From: Adiantum capillus-veneris
Lineage: Eukaryota > Streptophyta > Polypodiopsida > Polypodiales > Pteridaceae
Direction: 5' to 3'
Length of the DNA: 64,000 nt
NCBI GenBank assembly: GCA_014529385.2
Contig: CM043943.1
Coordinates: 97,242,355-97,306,354, forward strand
The notes beneath the pieces were generated by a model. It made no database searches and was not told the origin of the DNA. It saw only the letters and a list, made by a program, of their open reading frames with translations. A program made the translations under genes and the position numbers. Shown here in pieces: positions 53,331-64,000 of this stretch. The first letter of the stretch is position 1, and each line of letters begins with the position of its first letter.

Positions 53331-54284
53331 TCTTTATGTGTAAGTCCTAATATTTTAGAAATTGCTTTATTGCATGAGGATTTAGGGTTACAAAAGCTAT
53401 ACATGTAAGAAATGTGGAATACAATAAAGATCTAGTAGGAAGGAGAGTAGAGAGAGATACGATGCAAAGTAGATCAGTGACAAATCAAAAACTTTAGATT
53501 AGCACACTATTACAAAGTGATGGCATCATCCATCCATGCGCTCTCAAGGTAGAGCTTAGATGGAAATTTAAACAACTAGAGCAGGTAGGAATACAAGGGA
53601 CTAATAATCCTTACACAAGGATGTGTTGTGTGTGTCAAGTGTGCACACCATTCTACCAAATTACTCATGAGAAGGCCTCCTTATATAGTGTAAGGGAGTC
53701 TCTTAACGCCCATGTGCAGCTGCCCTTAGATAGTCAAGTCCAAGTAGGACTCTCCCATGCATCCATGTGTAGCCACTTTTGGGTAGACAAGTCCTCCTAG
53801 AACTCGACCACCGGCCAAAGACCACGGACAACCGGCCACCGGCCACGGGACGGCCATTTTTCGATTGTATTCCGGCCATTGTCCGGCCAAGATATGCCGA
53901 CAAAAAGGAATATTTCGATGAAAAGAATAAAAAGTTGGCCCTGAATTTGCTCCATACCATCCACGATCACAAATAGAGATCTCATCAGCGTGCAAAGATG
54001 GAATCCACCAAATATATGTGCACCATTGGCCTCTCCTCATATGGGGGCCTTACAAACTGTGCAACATATATTGTGGTGGAAAAAATCAGAGAGGTGGGAA
54101 TTGCAAGTATACCAACACCCCCCCTCAATGAACACTCGAAGATACTCTATGTTGATTGTGTGCCAACTCCAAGTTGATGAAATGTCAAAGTAGCTGGTCT
54201 TTCCCTAGAGCTTTGGTGAAGATATCTGCACAATTATCTTCAGTAGGACAATACTCTAGCTCCACAATTTCATTGTCAATTAGC
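53330..54284 (-). mobile_element. Ty1/copia 3' end (LTR and RNase H tail), interrupted (fossil)
   Basis: On the minus strand 54284-54175 encodes ELEYCPTEDNCADIFTKALG, the conserved end of copia RNase H. Next come a polypurine tract (GAGGGGGGG, about 54117-54126) and an LTR starting TGTTGGTATACTTGC at 54117. The LTR holds a TATA-like CACTATATAAGG near 53680 and ends around 53330 (edge uncertain). The upstream part of the element is cut off by the chromovirus insertion at 54285 and is not seen in the window. Confidence 0.75.
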
Positions 54285-55993
54285 TGTAATGGAAATTTCC
54301 TATTAACTTTAAGAGTAGGGGAATTAGGAAATTAGGTGAAGCATTTTTTAGATTCTTTGTGGGCATAGCGGGTGAACTTATTTGATCGTAGCAACATAAA
54401 CATGGTACTCAGTTAACTTGGCATGAACAATACTTTTGCAAGAGAGAGAGTTTAGAGACCATGACAATAGTTCAGGACCGGATTCATATGGAGCCGATCC
54501 CCCCTCCAATAGGCATTTGTATTATAGTTTCTCCCATCAAGAGAGACTTGGTACAATACAATCTTTGTGTTCCTTGTGACCTACTTAATGCAATGAAGAT
54601 GGAAAGCTTCATGCATCACAAGCATAACATAAACTTAAAGAAAGCATTAACTATTCCAAGCCTCAATCCCAAGGCCTCAAACACCTTCGAAGGTGGAGAG
54701 AGCTAGTGGGGAATGAGGATAGGGAAGAGGAAGAAGAAACATTCCATAGGAGAAAGAAATAGTTCTTCACTTATCATTACTCTTCTTGCTAGCATACATA
54801 ATAGCATAGTAATGAAGATGGAGAAGAAGGCAGGCTTAAGCATTGAAGCATGATTCTTGGTTGGATTTGCATTCCATAGACAAGAGTGTTGGTGTAGGCT
54901 TTCACTCTCACAAGCTTGGGGAAGGAGGTGGTGTTCCTCAACTTTCACCAAGTGAGAATGGTATCCCAAATGAGTGTGTGTGATGGTGTATACCTCCTAG
55001 AACCCCCCCTCCTTGCTTTGGGCGAGTGGAGACTTTTCCACATGTTGCAGGCTCATTGGACCCCTCTCCCCCTAGCCAATGATATGTAGCATGCAGTCAA
55101 GTACATGGGTAGTCTTTTGATAAGTGTCCTCCTTACCCCTTAGAAAGAGAGATTGAAAATATTTAGATATTTCAAGTTAGATGGAAGTAAAAGCTCATTG
55201 AACCCCTCTTTAGCCCAACCAATAGCATTCAAGCACACCATGTGGTTAAGCTTAGTGAGAGTATAACATGTGTCCCATGTGCTCTTTTAGAATTCCCCTA
55301 ACTTTTAGATTTTTATGCATAGGAAGTTTCTCAAGGAACTTCCTTATTAAGTGTGTAGTTTCTCAAGGAACTTCCTCATTAAGTGTGTAGGAACTTCCCC
55401 ATGCATAGGAAGCTTCTCAAGAAACTTCCTCATTAAATGTGACAAGTACCTCAAATACCTTAGTCATCAAGCATGACAAGCACCTTAGGTGAAGTTCCCA
55501 CCTCAAGCACAACCCTAGCTTTCTTAAGTTTAGGTCGAGTTCCCACCTCAAGCACAGCCCTAGCTTGCTTAAGTTTAGGTCGAGTTCCCACCTCAAGCAC
55601 AGACCTAGCTTGCTTAAGTTTAGGTCAGGTTCCCACCGCAAGCACAGCCCTAGCTTGCTTAAGGTTCCCATCTCTAGCACATTGCTTAAGTTTAGGTCGG
55701 GTTCCCACCTCAAGCCCAGCCCTAGATCGCTTAAGGTCAAAGGACTTTTAACACTAACCCTTGGAGGTCTTTAATGAAGCTAACCCTAAGGTATTTTAAG
55801 CTTCATTAGTTAACCTTGCTCTTTGACATACCATCTCTCATTTGGGCCCCTTTACCATTGGCCCCATGTTGAGATAGATCCGTAAGCATATGTCTATATT
55901 CTAACCCTTGTTCTCGTTTATTATCCCATATTAAATGATCAGTTTAATATGAGAAAATCATTTGGGTTGGTTAGATATTAGATATTTATGACA
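54285..55993 (-). repeat. chromovirus LTR, copy A downstream LTR
   Basis: TG...CA bounded, 1709 bp. Contains a 45-bp minisatellite at 55484-55735. Confidence 0.85.
55484..55735. repeat. 45-bp minisatellite inside the LTR
   Basis: About six units of the form GTTCCCACCTCAAGCACA + GCCCTAGCTTGCTTAAG + TTTAGGTCG, some shortened. Because 45 is a multiple of three, all frames through it read as 15-residue repeats; this is not a gene. The same array with other unit lengths is at 60170-60425 in the shared LTR. Confidence 0.9.
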
Positions 55994-56502
55994 TTACCTC
56001 TCTCTTGAAATCATAGTCGTCCTCGACTATGAGGTAGAGGATCCCTTTTTACCGTACGACATCATTCCAAGATGGATGACTAATCCATTTGGTGCTTGGG
56101 AGACGTAGGTGCCGCAAGCATGTCTGCTCTTTAGTCCATTTCATCCTCCCAAGTAGAGTGACAAATTCTACATGGTGTTTGAGACACGTCATCATCCCAA
56201 ACATGATTCTTAGTATGCATACTACTTAGATTTGTGCACAATAAAGAGAGAATTAGTCTTATAAGACAAAAACATTGATCATTTTGAAAAAAAAAACATG
56301 TACATTTGGTGACTCTAATGTAGCATTGTAAGTGTTGACAAGGTTCATACTATCCTTAAGCTGGATTCCTTGCATCCATCTAGCATCTTCAAAAGGATAA
56401 TTTTTGAACTTAATAAGATATCATTGTACAATTCATTTTTCAACCATGCCATTGTACCTTGTCTTCATGCGGAAGGATAGCTTCGGCTTGTAGTATCTCT
56501 TC

Positions 56503-56793
56503 TTAATCTTCGACTTCGGGAGGGTCTTTAATAATTGGTTCATTTGGAGGCTCTCCTTTGTAGGGCTTGAGTAGGCTCAACTGAAAAGCATTGTGTATGA
56601 GCCAATGGTTAGGTAACTTGAGTTGATAAGCCACCTCATTGATTGGATTCAAAATTTGAAAAGGACCATAGTACCTTTTTGCTAGTTTGGCATAATACTT
56701 TTGATGGCCCATAGGATTTTTGACCGTTGTTTGCCTCAATCGAGCCTTAGGAAACGTAAGTAAGATCCAATCATTTTCTTTGAACGTTAACAC
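56503..56793 (-). pseudogene. chromovirus integrase C-terminal remnant (copy A)
   Basis: Reads WILLTFPKARLRQT, then YYAKLAKRYYGPFQILNPINEVAYQLKLP and IHNAFQLSLLKPY, the GPF/Y-type module after the integrase core in chromoviruses. Fossil element; described only as a part. Confidence 0.8.
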
Positions 56794-58121
56794 TAGGTTG
56801 GTAACCTAACAGGACATAAAAGTGTCCTTTCAGGGTTTTGAAGAAAACCTCCAAAACCATAGTAGATCCACTCATTTTGTAAAATCCTTTCATGAGGTTA
56901 TAGTTCAAGGCCTACTACACATGGAAAAAATAAGAAACTTGTAAAATTTCTCATCTTTTGGTCACACCAAGCCTCCAAAGTTGATGGACTAGTACATTTT
57001 CATCAAAACAATCATTTCTTACGTTTTGTTGCATAAAAATAAGATTAGGGATTTTTGTAGGACTTGAGATAAATTCCCTAGTTAACTTCAATGGGTTGGT
57101 GATCAGAACATATGATTGCTTCTCACTCACTATTTTTTGTTTTGCCAAAAGAAATAGGTACAAAAAGTTGAATTTTTACCATTCTGCAAACCTATCATCA
57201 AAGTTTCTATAGCCACGCTCAATACAAATAATATATTCATGTTTTCTTAGTTTCCTATTGTCCTTTAGGTTCATAAGGAGCCATGAAGCATGTCAAAAGA
57301 ATAATACATCTCTTACTAAGGGGAATCTTGGGGACAAAGATGAAGTGCTAAATACAGCAAACATGAAAAAGCTAAGCTGGGTTCAACATTATGAGTTGTA
57401 GAATCCCATAGAAACTATTCAATATCTAGCCAAATTTGATCCTTATGACTAGATATGGTTATTACCTACAAAATGCATGTAGTTGTCACAAGAAACTAAC
57501 AATATGGAAAAAGGTATACTTGATATACTAGAATGTTTCGTTTTCTTCTATGATTGAAAAAATCAACCATCGTTGTCTACTATGCAAAATAGGGTATTAG
57601 GTGCCCCAAAACTCAAGGAATATTAGCTTTATGTTACAATATGCGACATAGAAAATCAAAACTGCATTTGGATATCATGAAAGCCACCAAAAAAATCATA
57701 GAAGAGCTAAAATTGGCTAAAAAACAGGATTTGACAATTTTTGTAATTTGGTCATAACTTACAACTTTAACATTTATTTCTCCCTAGAAGCATTTGGACA
57801 TGTTGAGGACTACTAAAGATAGTTCTCTAGCATTATAGACCTCACAAACATGAATTCTAGAGTGGTATAGTTGCAAAAAGTTGAAAAAAAATTCAAAAAC
57901 AGGACCCGTTTTTTCACACTGTTTAGGTTGTGAAATGTTGTGCAAGGACAAGGTTAAAGATGGAATTGATATTCCAAAAAAATGTCAAGTTTTTTTCAGC
58001 TCATGAGACAACTTTCTATACAGATAGCACCTGCAAATTCATTTTGAAACTCTTGACATAATTCAAGGAAAATGGTCACTTCACAGGACATAAAAGTGTC
58101 CCATTACCAACCTAGTGTTAA
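56787..58121 (-). mobile_element. TTAA-target DNA transposon, copy 2 (1327 bp)
   Basis: Element 56791-58117, flanked by TTAA on both sides. The matching place in chromovirus copy B (about 62832-62842) reads TTTGAACATTAAGGCCC, with no insertion and a single TTAA: a true empty site. It carries a shorter version of the family's ORF (56951-57163). Confidence 0.95.
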
Positions 58122-58220
58122 GGCCCTTCTGTGCTTGTCAGCAACAGCTTTTTGCCTTGTTGGGAGATGGATATAGCCTCCTTAATCTTTTGAAAATATG
58201 TTTGTAGGTCACGGCTATAC

Positions 58221-58687
58221 TCATTGGAAGCGAAGATCTTCAGGTAATCCAGCACAAAATTGTTGTTTTTGCTCAGCACAGTCTATCTTTTGAAAGACAG
58301 CAGCCTTGAGATGTAAATCCCAAAACTTGTCCACATATTTGTGGATAGACTCGTGAGAGAGAAGCCTTAAACTCTGCCATTCGGTGAGCACTTTGCCCTT
58401 TGCGTCACTTGCAAGGAATTGCTTCATGATGGAAACTCGTAGAGTTTTCCATGCAGGGTAAGATTTGCGATGTCCTCCCCTCTTATATTCTGTAGGAGAA
58501 TAGCCATATCTTTCATCGGTAGAGGAGGAAGGTGAAGAAGAAGGAGAAGAGGATGAACTCTTTCTTGGCCTTTTCTTCGTTTGTTTCCTCTCTTCCCTTT
58601 TGGAGTGACGGGGAGAAGGCTATGGGTTAACCGTTTCCTCTTGGGAGGAGTTGACGATCGTTTAGTCCTGCTTCTTCGTGGAGCCAC
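58221..58687 (-). pseudogene. chromovirus gag remnant (copy A)
   Basis: Frames 58221-58427 (EWQSLRLLSHESIHKYVDKFW...LKAAVFQKI...FCAGLPEDLR) and 58424-58687 (basic, RSRTKRSS). The first is a Ty3/gypsy gag C-part. Fossil element. Confidence 0.7.
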
Positions 58688-59002
58688 ATCTTTGGAGGAA
58701 TTTAGGGATTCATTGATTTCTTGATCTTTGGATTCCTCCTCTCGTATGGGAGAGAGTCTTCTTTTGGGGGTCTCTTCAAGAGGCCTCGTAAGCTCTCTCT
58801 CCTCTTGGAGAGGAAAGGAAATCCCATACGCACAAAGTTGTTGAGAAACTTCGGCTTATATCCACATAGTGGGCTCAACAAAACCGATAATAGACCCCAG
58901 TCCCACTTACCCTAATATAATTAACAAAATCAATCATTAATAGGCTACTTAAGGACCTCTCTTCTTAAGGAGGAAAAGCGAAACCAAATGCTCTGATACC
59001 AA

Positions 59003-60681
59003 TGTAATGGAAATTGCCTATGAACTTTGAGAGTAGCTGAAATAGGAAATTAGGTGAAGCATTTTTGACAGATTCTTTGTGAGCATAGCGGGTGAACTTA
59101 TTTGATGGTAGCAACATAAACATGGTACTTAGTTAACTTGGCATGAACAATACTTTTGCAAGAGAGAGTTTAGAGAACATGACAATAGTTGAGGACCGGA
59201 TTCATATGGAGCCGGTCCCCCCTCCAATAGGCTTTTGTATTATAGTTTCTCCCATCAAGAGAGACTTGGTACAATACAATCTTTGTGTTCCTTGTGACCT
59301 ACGTGATGCAATGAAGATGGAAAGCTTCATGCATCACAAGCATAACATAAAATTAAAGAAAGCATTAACTATCCCAAGCCTCAGTCCCAAGGCCTCAAAC
59401 ACCTTTGAAGGTGGAGAGAGCTAGCGGGGAATGAGGATAGGTAAGAGGAAGAAGAAACATTCCATAGGATAAAGAAATAGTTCCTCACTTATCATTACTC
59501 TTCTTGCTCGCATACATAATAGCATAGTAATGAAGATGGAGAAGATGGCAGACTTAAGCATTGAAGCATGACTCTTGGTTGGATTTGCATTCCATAGACA
59601 AGAGTGTTGGTGTAGGCTTTCACTCTCACAAGCTTGGGGAAGGAGGTGGTGTTCCTCAACTTTCACCAAGTGAGAATGGTGTCTCAAATGAGTGTGTGTG
59701 ATGAGTGTGTGTCCCGCTAGCACCCCCCCTCCTTGATTTGGGCGAGTGGAGACTTTTCCACATGTTGCAGGCTCATTGGACCCCTCTCCCCCTAGCCAAT
59801 GATATGTAGCATGCAGTCAAGTACATGGGTAGTCTTTTGATAAGTGTCCTCCTTACCCCTTAGAGAGAGAGAGCTTGAAAATATCTAGATATTTGTTATA
59901 TGGTAGCTCAACCAATAGCATTCAATCACACCATGTGGTTAAGCTTAGTAAGAGTCTGACATGTGTCCCATGTGCTCTTTTAGAATTCCCCTAGCTTTGA
60001 GATTTTTATGCATAGGAAGTTTCTCAAGCAACTTCCTGATTAAGTGTGTGGGTTCTCTTTTTGACTCAAGCATCTTACTCCCCATGCATAGGAAGCTTCT
60101 CAAGCAACTTGCTCATTAAATGTGACAAGTACCTCAAATACCTTAGTCATCAAGCATGACAAGCACCTTAGGTGGAGTTCCCACCTCAAGCACATCCCTA
60201 GCTTTCTTAAGTTTAGGTCAAGTTCCCACCTCAAGCACAGCCCTAGCTTACTTAAGTTTAGGTCAAGTTCCCACTTCAAGCACAACCCTAGCTTGCATAA
60301 GTTTAGGTCGGGTTCCCACCGCAAGCAAGCCTAGCTTGCTTAAGGTTCCCACCTGAAGCACAACCCTAGCTTGCTTAAGTTTAGGTCGGTTTCCCACCTC
60401 AAGCTCAACCCTAGCTTGCTTAAGGTCAAAAGACTTTTAACACTAACCATTGGAGGTCTTTAATGAAGCTAACCCTAAGGTATTTTAAGCTTCATTAGTT
60501 AACCTTGCTCTTTGACAGACCATCTCTCATTTGGGCCCCTTTACCATTGGCCCCGTGTTGAGATAGATCCATAAGCACATGTCTATATTCTAACCCTTGT
60601 TCCCGTTTATTTCCCATATTAAATGATCAGTTTAATATGAGAAAATCATTTGGGTTGGTTAGATATTAGATATTTATGACA
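59003..60681 (-). repeat. chromovirus LTR shared by copies A and B
   Basis: 1679 bp. On its left is the primer-binding site of copy A; on its right, directly after the CA end, come the purine tract and 3' region of copy B. One LTR therefore serves as the upstream LTR of A and the downstream LTR of B. Confidence 0.85.
60170..60425. repeat. 45-bp minisatellite inside the shared LTR
   Basis: Counterpart of 55484-55735, about six units with some shortened; unit composition differs between the two LTRs. Confidence 0.85.
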
Positions 60682-61087
60682 TTACCTCTCTCTTGAAATC
60701 ATAGTCGTCCTCGACTATGAGGTAAAAGAGATAAAGTCATAGTCATTAGTCAATTTGTATTAGCGGATAGAGGATCCCTTTTTACCCTACGGAATAATTC
60801 CAAGATGTATGACTAATCCATTTGGTGCTTGGGAGACGTAGCTGCCGCAAGCATGTCTGCTCTTTAGTCCATTTCATCCTCCCAAGTAGAGTGACAAATT
60901 CTATATGGTGTTTGAGAGACGTCATCATCCCAAACATGATTCTTAGTATGCATACTACTTAAATTTGTGGACAATAAAGAGAGAATTAGTCTTATAAAAC
61001 AAAAACATTGATCATTTTGAAAAAAAAACATGTATATTTGGTTACTCTAATGTAGCATTGTAATCATTGACAAGGTTCATAGTATCC

Positions 61088-62415
61088 TTAACACTAGGTT
61101 GGTAACCTAATAGGACATAAAAGTGTCCTTTCAGGGTTTTGAAAAAAACCTCCAAAACCATAGTAGATCCACTCATTTTGTAAAATCCTTTCATGAGGTT
61201 ATAGTTCAAGGCCTACTAAACATGGAAAAAATAAGAAACTTGTAAAATTTCTCATCTTTTGGTCACACCAAGCCTCCAAAGTTGATGGACCAGTGAATTT
61301 TCATCAAAACAATCATTTCTTACGTTTTGTTGCATAAAAATAAGATTAGGGATTTTTGTAGGACTTGAGATAAATTCCCTAGTTAACTTCAATGGGTTGG
61401 TGATCAGAACATATGATTGCTTCTCACTCACTATTTTTTGTTTTGCCAAAAGAAATAGGTACAATAAAGTTGAATTTTTACCATTCTGCAAACCTATCAT
61501 CAAAGTTTCTATAGCCACGCTCAATACAAATAATATATGCATGTTTTCTTAGTTCCCTCGTGTCCTTGATGTTCATAAGGAGCCATGAAGCATGTCAAAA
61601 GAATAATACATTTCTTACCAAGAGGAATCTTGGGGACAAAGATGAAGTGTTAAATACAACAAACATGAAAAACAGGGTTGAACATTATGAGTTGTAGAAT
61701 CCCATAGAAACTATTCAATATCTAGCCAAATTTGATCCTTATGACTAGATATGGTTACTACCTAAAAAATGCATGTAGTTGTCACAAGAAACTAGCAATA
61801 TTGAAAAAGCTATACTTGATATCCTACAATGTTTCGTTTTCTTCCATAATTGAAAAAATCAACCATCGTTGTGTACTATGAAAAATAGAGTATTAGGTGC
61901 CCAAAAACTCAAGGAATGTTAGCTTTATGTTACAATATGCGACATAGAAAATCAAAAATGAATTTGGATATCATGAAATCCACCAAAAAAATAATAGAAG
62001 AGCTAAAATTGGCTAAAAAACAGGATTTGATAATTTTTGTAATTTGGTCATAACTTACAACTTTAATATTTATTTCTCCCTAGAAGCATCACGACATGTT
62101 GAGGACTAATAAAGATAGTTCTCTAGCATTATAGACCTCACAAACATGAATTCTAGAGTGGTATAGTTGCAAAAAGTCGAAAAAAGCCAAAAACAGGACC
62201 CGTTTTTTCACACAGTTTAGGTTGTGAAATGTTGTGTAAGGACAATGTTAAAGATGGAATTGATATTCCAAAAAAATGTCGAGTTTTTTTCAGCTCATGA
62301 GACAACTTTCTAGATAGATAGCACGTCAAAATCCATTTTGAAACTCTTTACATAATTCAAGGAAAATGGTCACTTCACAGGACATAAAAGTGTCCCATTA
62401 CCAACCTAGTGTTAA
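61088..62415 (-). mobile_element. TTAA-target DNA transposon, copy 3 (1320 bp)
   Basis: Element 61092-62411 with TTAA on both sides. In chromovirus copy A the same place (about 56352-56370) reads ACTATCCTTAAGCTGGATTC, with one TTAA and no insert. Carries the family's 96-codon ORF at 61252-61542. Confidence 0.95.
61252..61542 (-). CDS. 96-codon ORF of the TTAA transposon, copy 3
   Basis: Starts MHILFVLSVAIETLMIG and ends LVHQLWRLGVTKR, differing from copy 1 (9436-9726) at about seven positions. No known domain is recognised. Confidence 0.35.
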   Translation of the reverse strand: MHILFVLSVAIETLMIGLQNGKNSTLLYLFLLAKQKIVSEKQSYVLITNPLKLTREFISSPTKIPNLIFMQQNVRNDCFDENSLVHQLWRLGVTKR

Positions 62416-62824
62416 GCAGGATTCCTTCCATCCATCTAGCATCTTGAAAAGGATAATTTTTGAACTTAATAAGATATCGTCGGATAATCTTACCATGTCG
62501 TAGTACCTTGTCTTCATGCGGAAGGATAGCTTTGGGTTGTAGTATCTCTTCTTGATCGTCGACTTTGGGAGGGTCTTCAATAATTGGTTCATTTGGAGGC
62601 TCTCCTTTATAAGGCTTGAGTAGGCTCACATGAAAAGCATTGTGTATGAGCCAATGGTTAGGTAAATTGAGTTGATAAGCCACCTAATTGATTGGCTTCA
62701 AAATTTGAAAAGGACCATAGTATCTTTTTGCTAGTTTGGCATAATACTTTTGATGGCCCGTAGGATTTTTGCCCGTCGTTTGCCTCAATCGAGCCTTAGG
62801 AAACTTAAGTAAGACCCAATCATT

Positions 62825-63457
62825 TTATTTGAACATTAAGGCCCTTCTATGCTTGTCAGCAACAGATTTTTGCCTTAGTTGGGAGATGCATATAGCCTCC
62901 TTAATCTTTTGAAAAGATGTTTGCAGGTCATCGCTATACTCATTGGCAACAAATATCTTCCCATCTACTTTAAGCAGCAAGGGACTTTTAGGTCTTCCCT
63001 CTATGATTTCAAAAGGTGCTTTTTCCGTATAAGTATGGATATTATTATTATACGCATACTCTACAAGAGGTAAGTACTTTTCCCATTGTGAGTGTTGATC
63101 TACTTCTGTAACATAGGTCTTTAATAGATCAAGAATCGTAAGAGTGGCTATCTCACTTTGGCCATCCGTTTGTGGGTGATAGGCCGAAGAGAAATTCAAT
63201 CTTGTACCTAGATTTTCGAAGAGTCCTTTCCAAAAATTACTGGTCATTCTAGGATCTGTATCTGACATGATGGATGTTGGAAATCCATGGTGTTTGAAAA
63301 TTTGTGATAGAGTTGCCATTTGGTGTGCCTTGATAGTCTTCTTGACAGGGATAAAGTGTGCTTGCTTGCTAAACATGTCGACTATTGTCCATATTCCCGT
63401 ATTCCCATGGATAGATTTTGGAAATTCAAAGATAAATCCATGGATATACTCTACCAT
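62825..63457 (-). pseudogene. chromovirus integrase core part (copy B)
   Basis: Contains TIVDMFSKQAHFIPV, SDTDPRMTSNFWKGL and FSSAYHPQTDGQSE, the DDE-type integrase blocks of Ty3/gypsy elements, followed by the region with KAPFEIIEGRPKSPL. Part of a fossil element. Confidence 0.85.
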
Positions 63458-63480
63458 AGTGAATTATGAATTGGCAATGG

Positions 63481-63981
63481 CTAGAGTAATCCAGGTTGCT
63501 TCCCTCTATCATACTTGGTCTTTTGACATCCTGCACATTTTGAAACATACTCTTGTATGTCCACTTTCATGGTAGGCCAATAAAAGTACGTCTCTACTCC
63601 TCGAAGAGTAGGTTGAATGCCTCTATGCCCCGCATGGGGAGGAGCATGGGATTCATACATGACTTTCTCACGAAGGGAGTGGGTAACACATAGCCTATTG
63701 CCATGGAGAAGATAACCATCCTGCAAGGTGAGTGGTTCCTCTTTCTTCCCCAAAGCAAGGGCTGACATTATTTCTTTAAATTCAGGGTGGGTAGCATACT
63801 CATCTATCAGAGAAGATAGATCATTGTGAGTTGCTATTGACACAGCATTAACTCCTGGTCGTCGTGAAAGTGCATCAGCCACTTGATTGTGCTTACCAGC
63901 AATGTGAGCAATGTGGAAATGAAATTGTGAAAGAAAATTTTCCCACCTTATTTGTTTGTCGAAAAGCTTTGTTTGCCTCAT
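63481..63981 (-). pseudogene. chromovirus RNase H end and integrase zinc-binding region (copy B)
   Basis: FHFHIAHIAGKHNQVADALSR is the RNase H C-terminus; H...H (ESHAPPHAGHRG) and CAGCQKTK give the HHCC zinc-binding domain. The reading continues beyond the window. Confidence 0.85.
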
Positions 63982-64000
63982 GAATTACTTGAGACTTTGA

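Larger units (their letters stand above)
54285..60681 (-). mobile_element. chromovirus (Ty3/gypsy) copy A with both LTRs (fossil)
   Basis: LTRs at 54285-55993 and 59003-60681, about 95 percent alike by eye. On the minus strand the upstream LTR is followed by GGTATCAGAGC-type primer-binding site (58990-59001, complementary to initiator tRNA-Met), a leader, a gag remnant (58221-58687), then an integrase C-terminal remnant (56503-56793) and a purine-rich tract (55994-56010). Most of pol is absent. The TTAA transposon copy 2 is nested at 56787-58121. The copy is clearly broken and cannot be autonomous. Confidence 0.85.
59003..63981 (-). mobile_element. chromovirus copy B, runs off the window edge (fossil)
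   Basis: On the minus strand from the right edge: RNase H end and integrase zinc region (63481-63981: HIAGKHNQVADALSR, then HAPPHAGHRGIQPTL and CAGCQKTKYD), integrase core (62825-63457: IVDMFSKQAHF, SDTDPRMTSNFWKGL, SSAYHPQTDGQSE), a chromodomain-like end (62375-62683: SLLKPYKGEPPNEP, IRRYLIKFKNYPFQDARW), the 3' region and the shared LTR. The TTAA transposon copy 3 is nested at 61088-62415. Broken, apparently with a handful of breaks besides the nested insertion. Confidence 0.88.

Overview
This is a window of a large plant nuclear genome, most likely a fern. The sequence supports this in four ways: a spliced TRICHOME BIREFRINGENCE-LIKE (TBL/PC-esterase) gene with a 14 kb span and repeat-filled introns; a decayed pentatricopeptide-repeat (PPR) gene in the style of land-plant organelle RNA-editing factors; plant-type LINEs, chromovirus, copia and Helitron remains; and an extreme density of (GA)n, (GT)n and poly-C/poly-G tracts. 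Fern rather than seed plant is inference, resting on PPR wording, microsatellite load and a Penelope-like retroelement. No rRNA, tRNA or bacterial-type gene was seen.

Layout. 0.48-3.29 kb is a 173-bp satellite arranged as a three-monomer higher-order repeat. 3.3-5.2 kb holds low-complexity DNA and one DNA-transposon terminus. 5.27-9.99 kb is a 5'-truncated LINE split by a 1.34 kb TTAA-target DNA transposon. 10.27-14.63 kb is a minus-strand Penelope-like element with 0.8 kb direct repeats at both ends. 15.1-16.2 kb has two MITE-like elements. 17.95-23.08 kb is an LTR element on the minus strand carrying gag but no pol. 23.2-23.65 kb is a large compound microsatellite. 24.2-26.24 kb is a PPR pseudogene followed by a Helitron-type 3' terminus at 26.32 kb. 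28.0-29.6 kb has more MITEs.

The only convincing intact host gene runs from 30018 to 44374 on the plus strand: four exons joining in phase to a 1000-residue protein. It has a type II membrane anchor, about 630 residues of Lys/Glu/Asp-rich stalk, and a TBL-PC-esterase domain in which the Ser, Asp and His of the catalytic motifs are all replaced. Its introns hold foldback elements, a TTAA-flanked MITE, LINE pieces (two with target duplications) and a small antisense LTR element.

44.4-53.3 kb is intergenic: microsatellites, small tandem duplications, a second Helitron terminus and a dispersed repeat. 53.3-63.98 kb is nested LTR-retrotransposon debris: a copia 3' end is interrupted by a chromovirus complex in which two internal regions share a middle LTR, and each internal region carries one copy of the same TTAA transposon. 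The two chromovirus copies supply each other's empty sites, which proves the TTAA target duplication.
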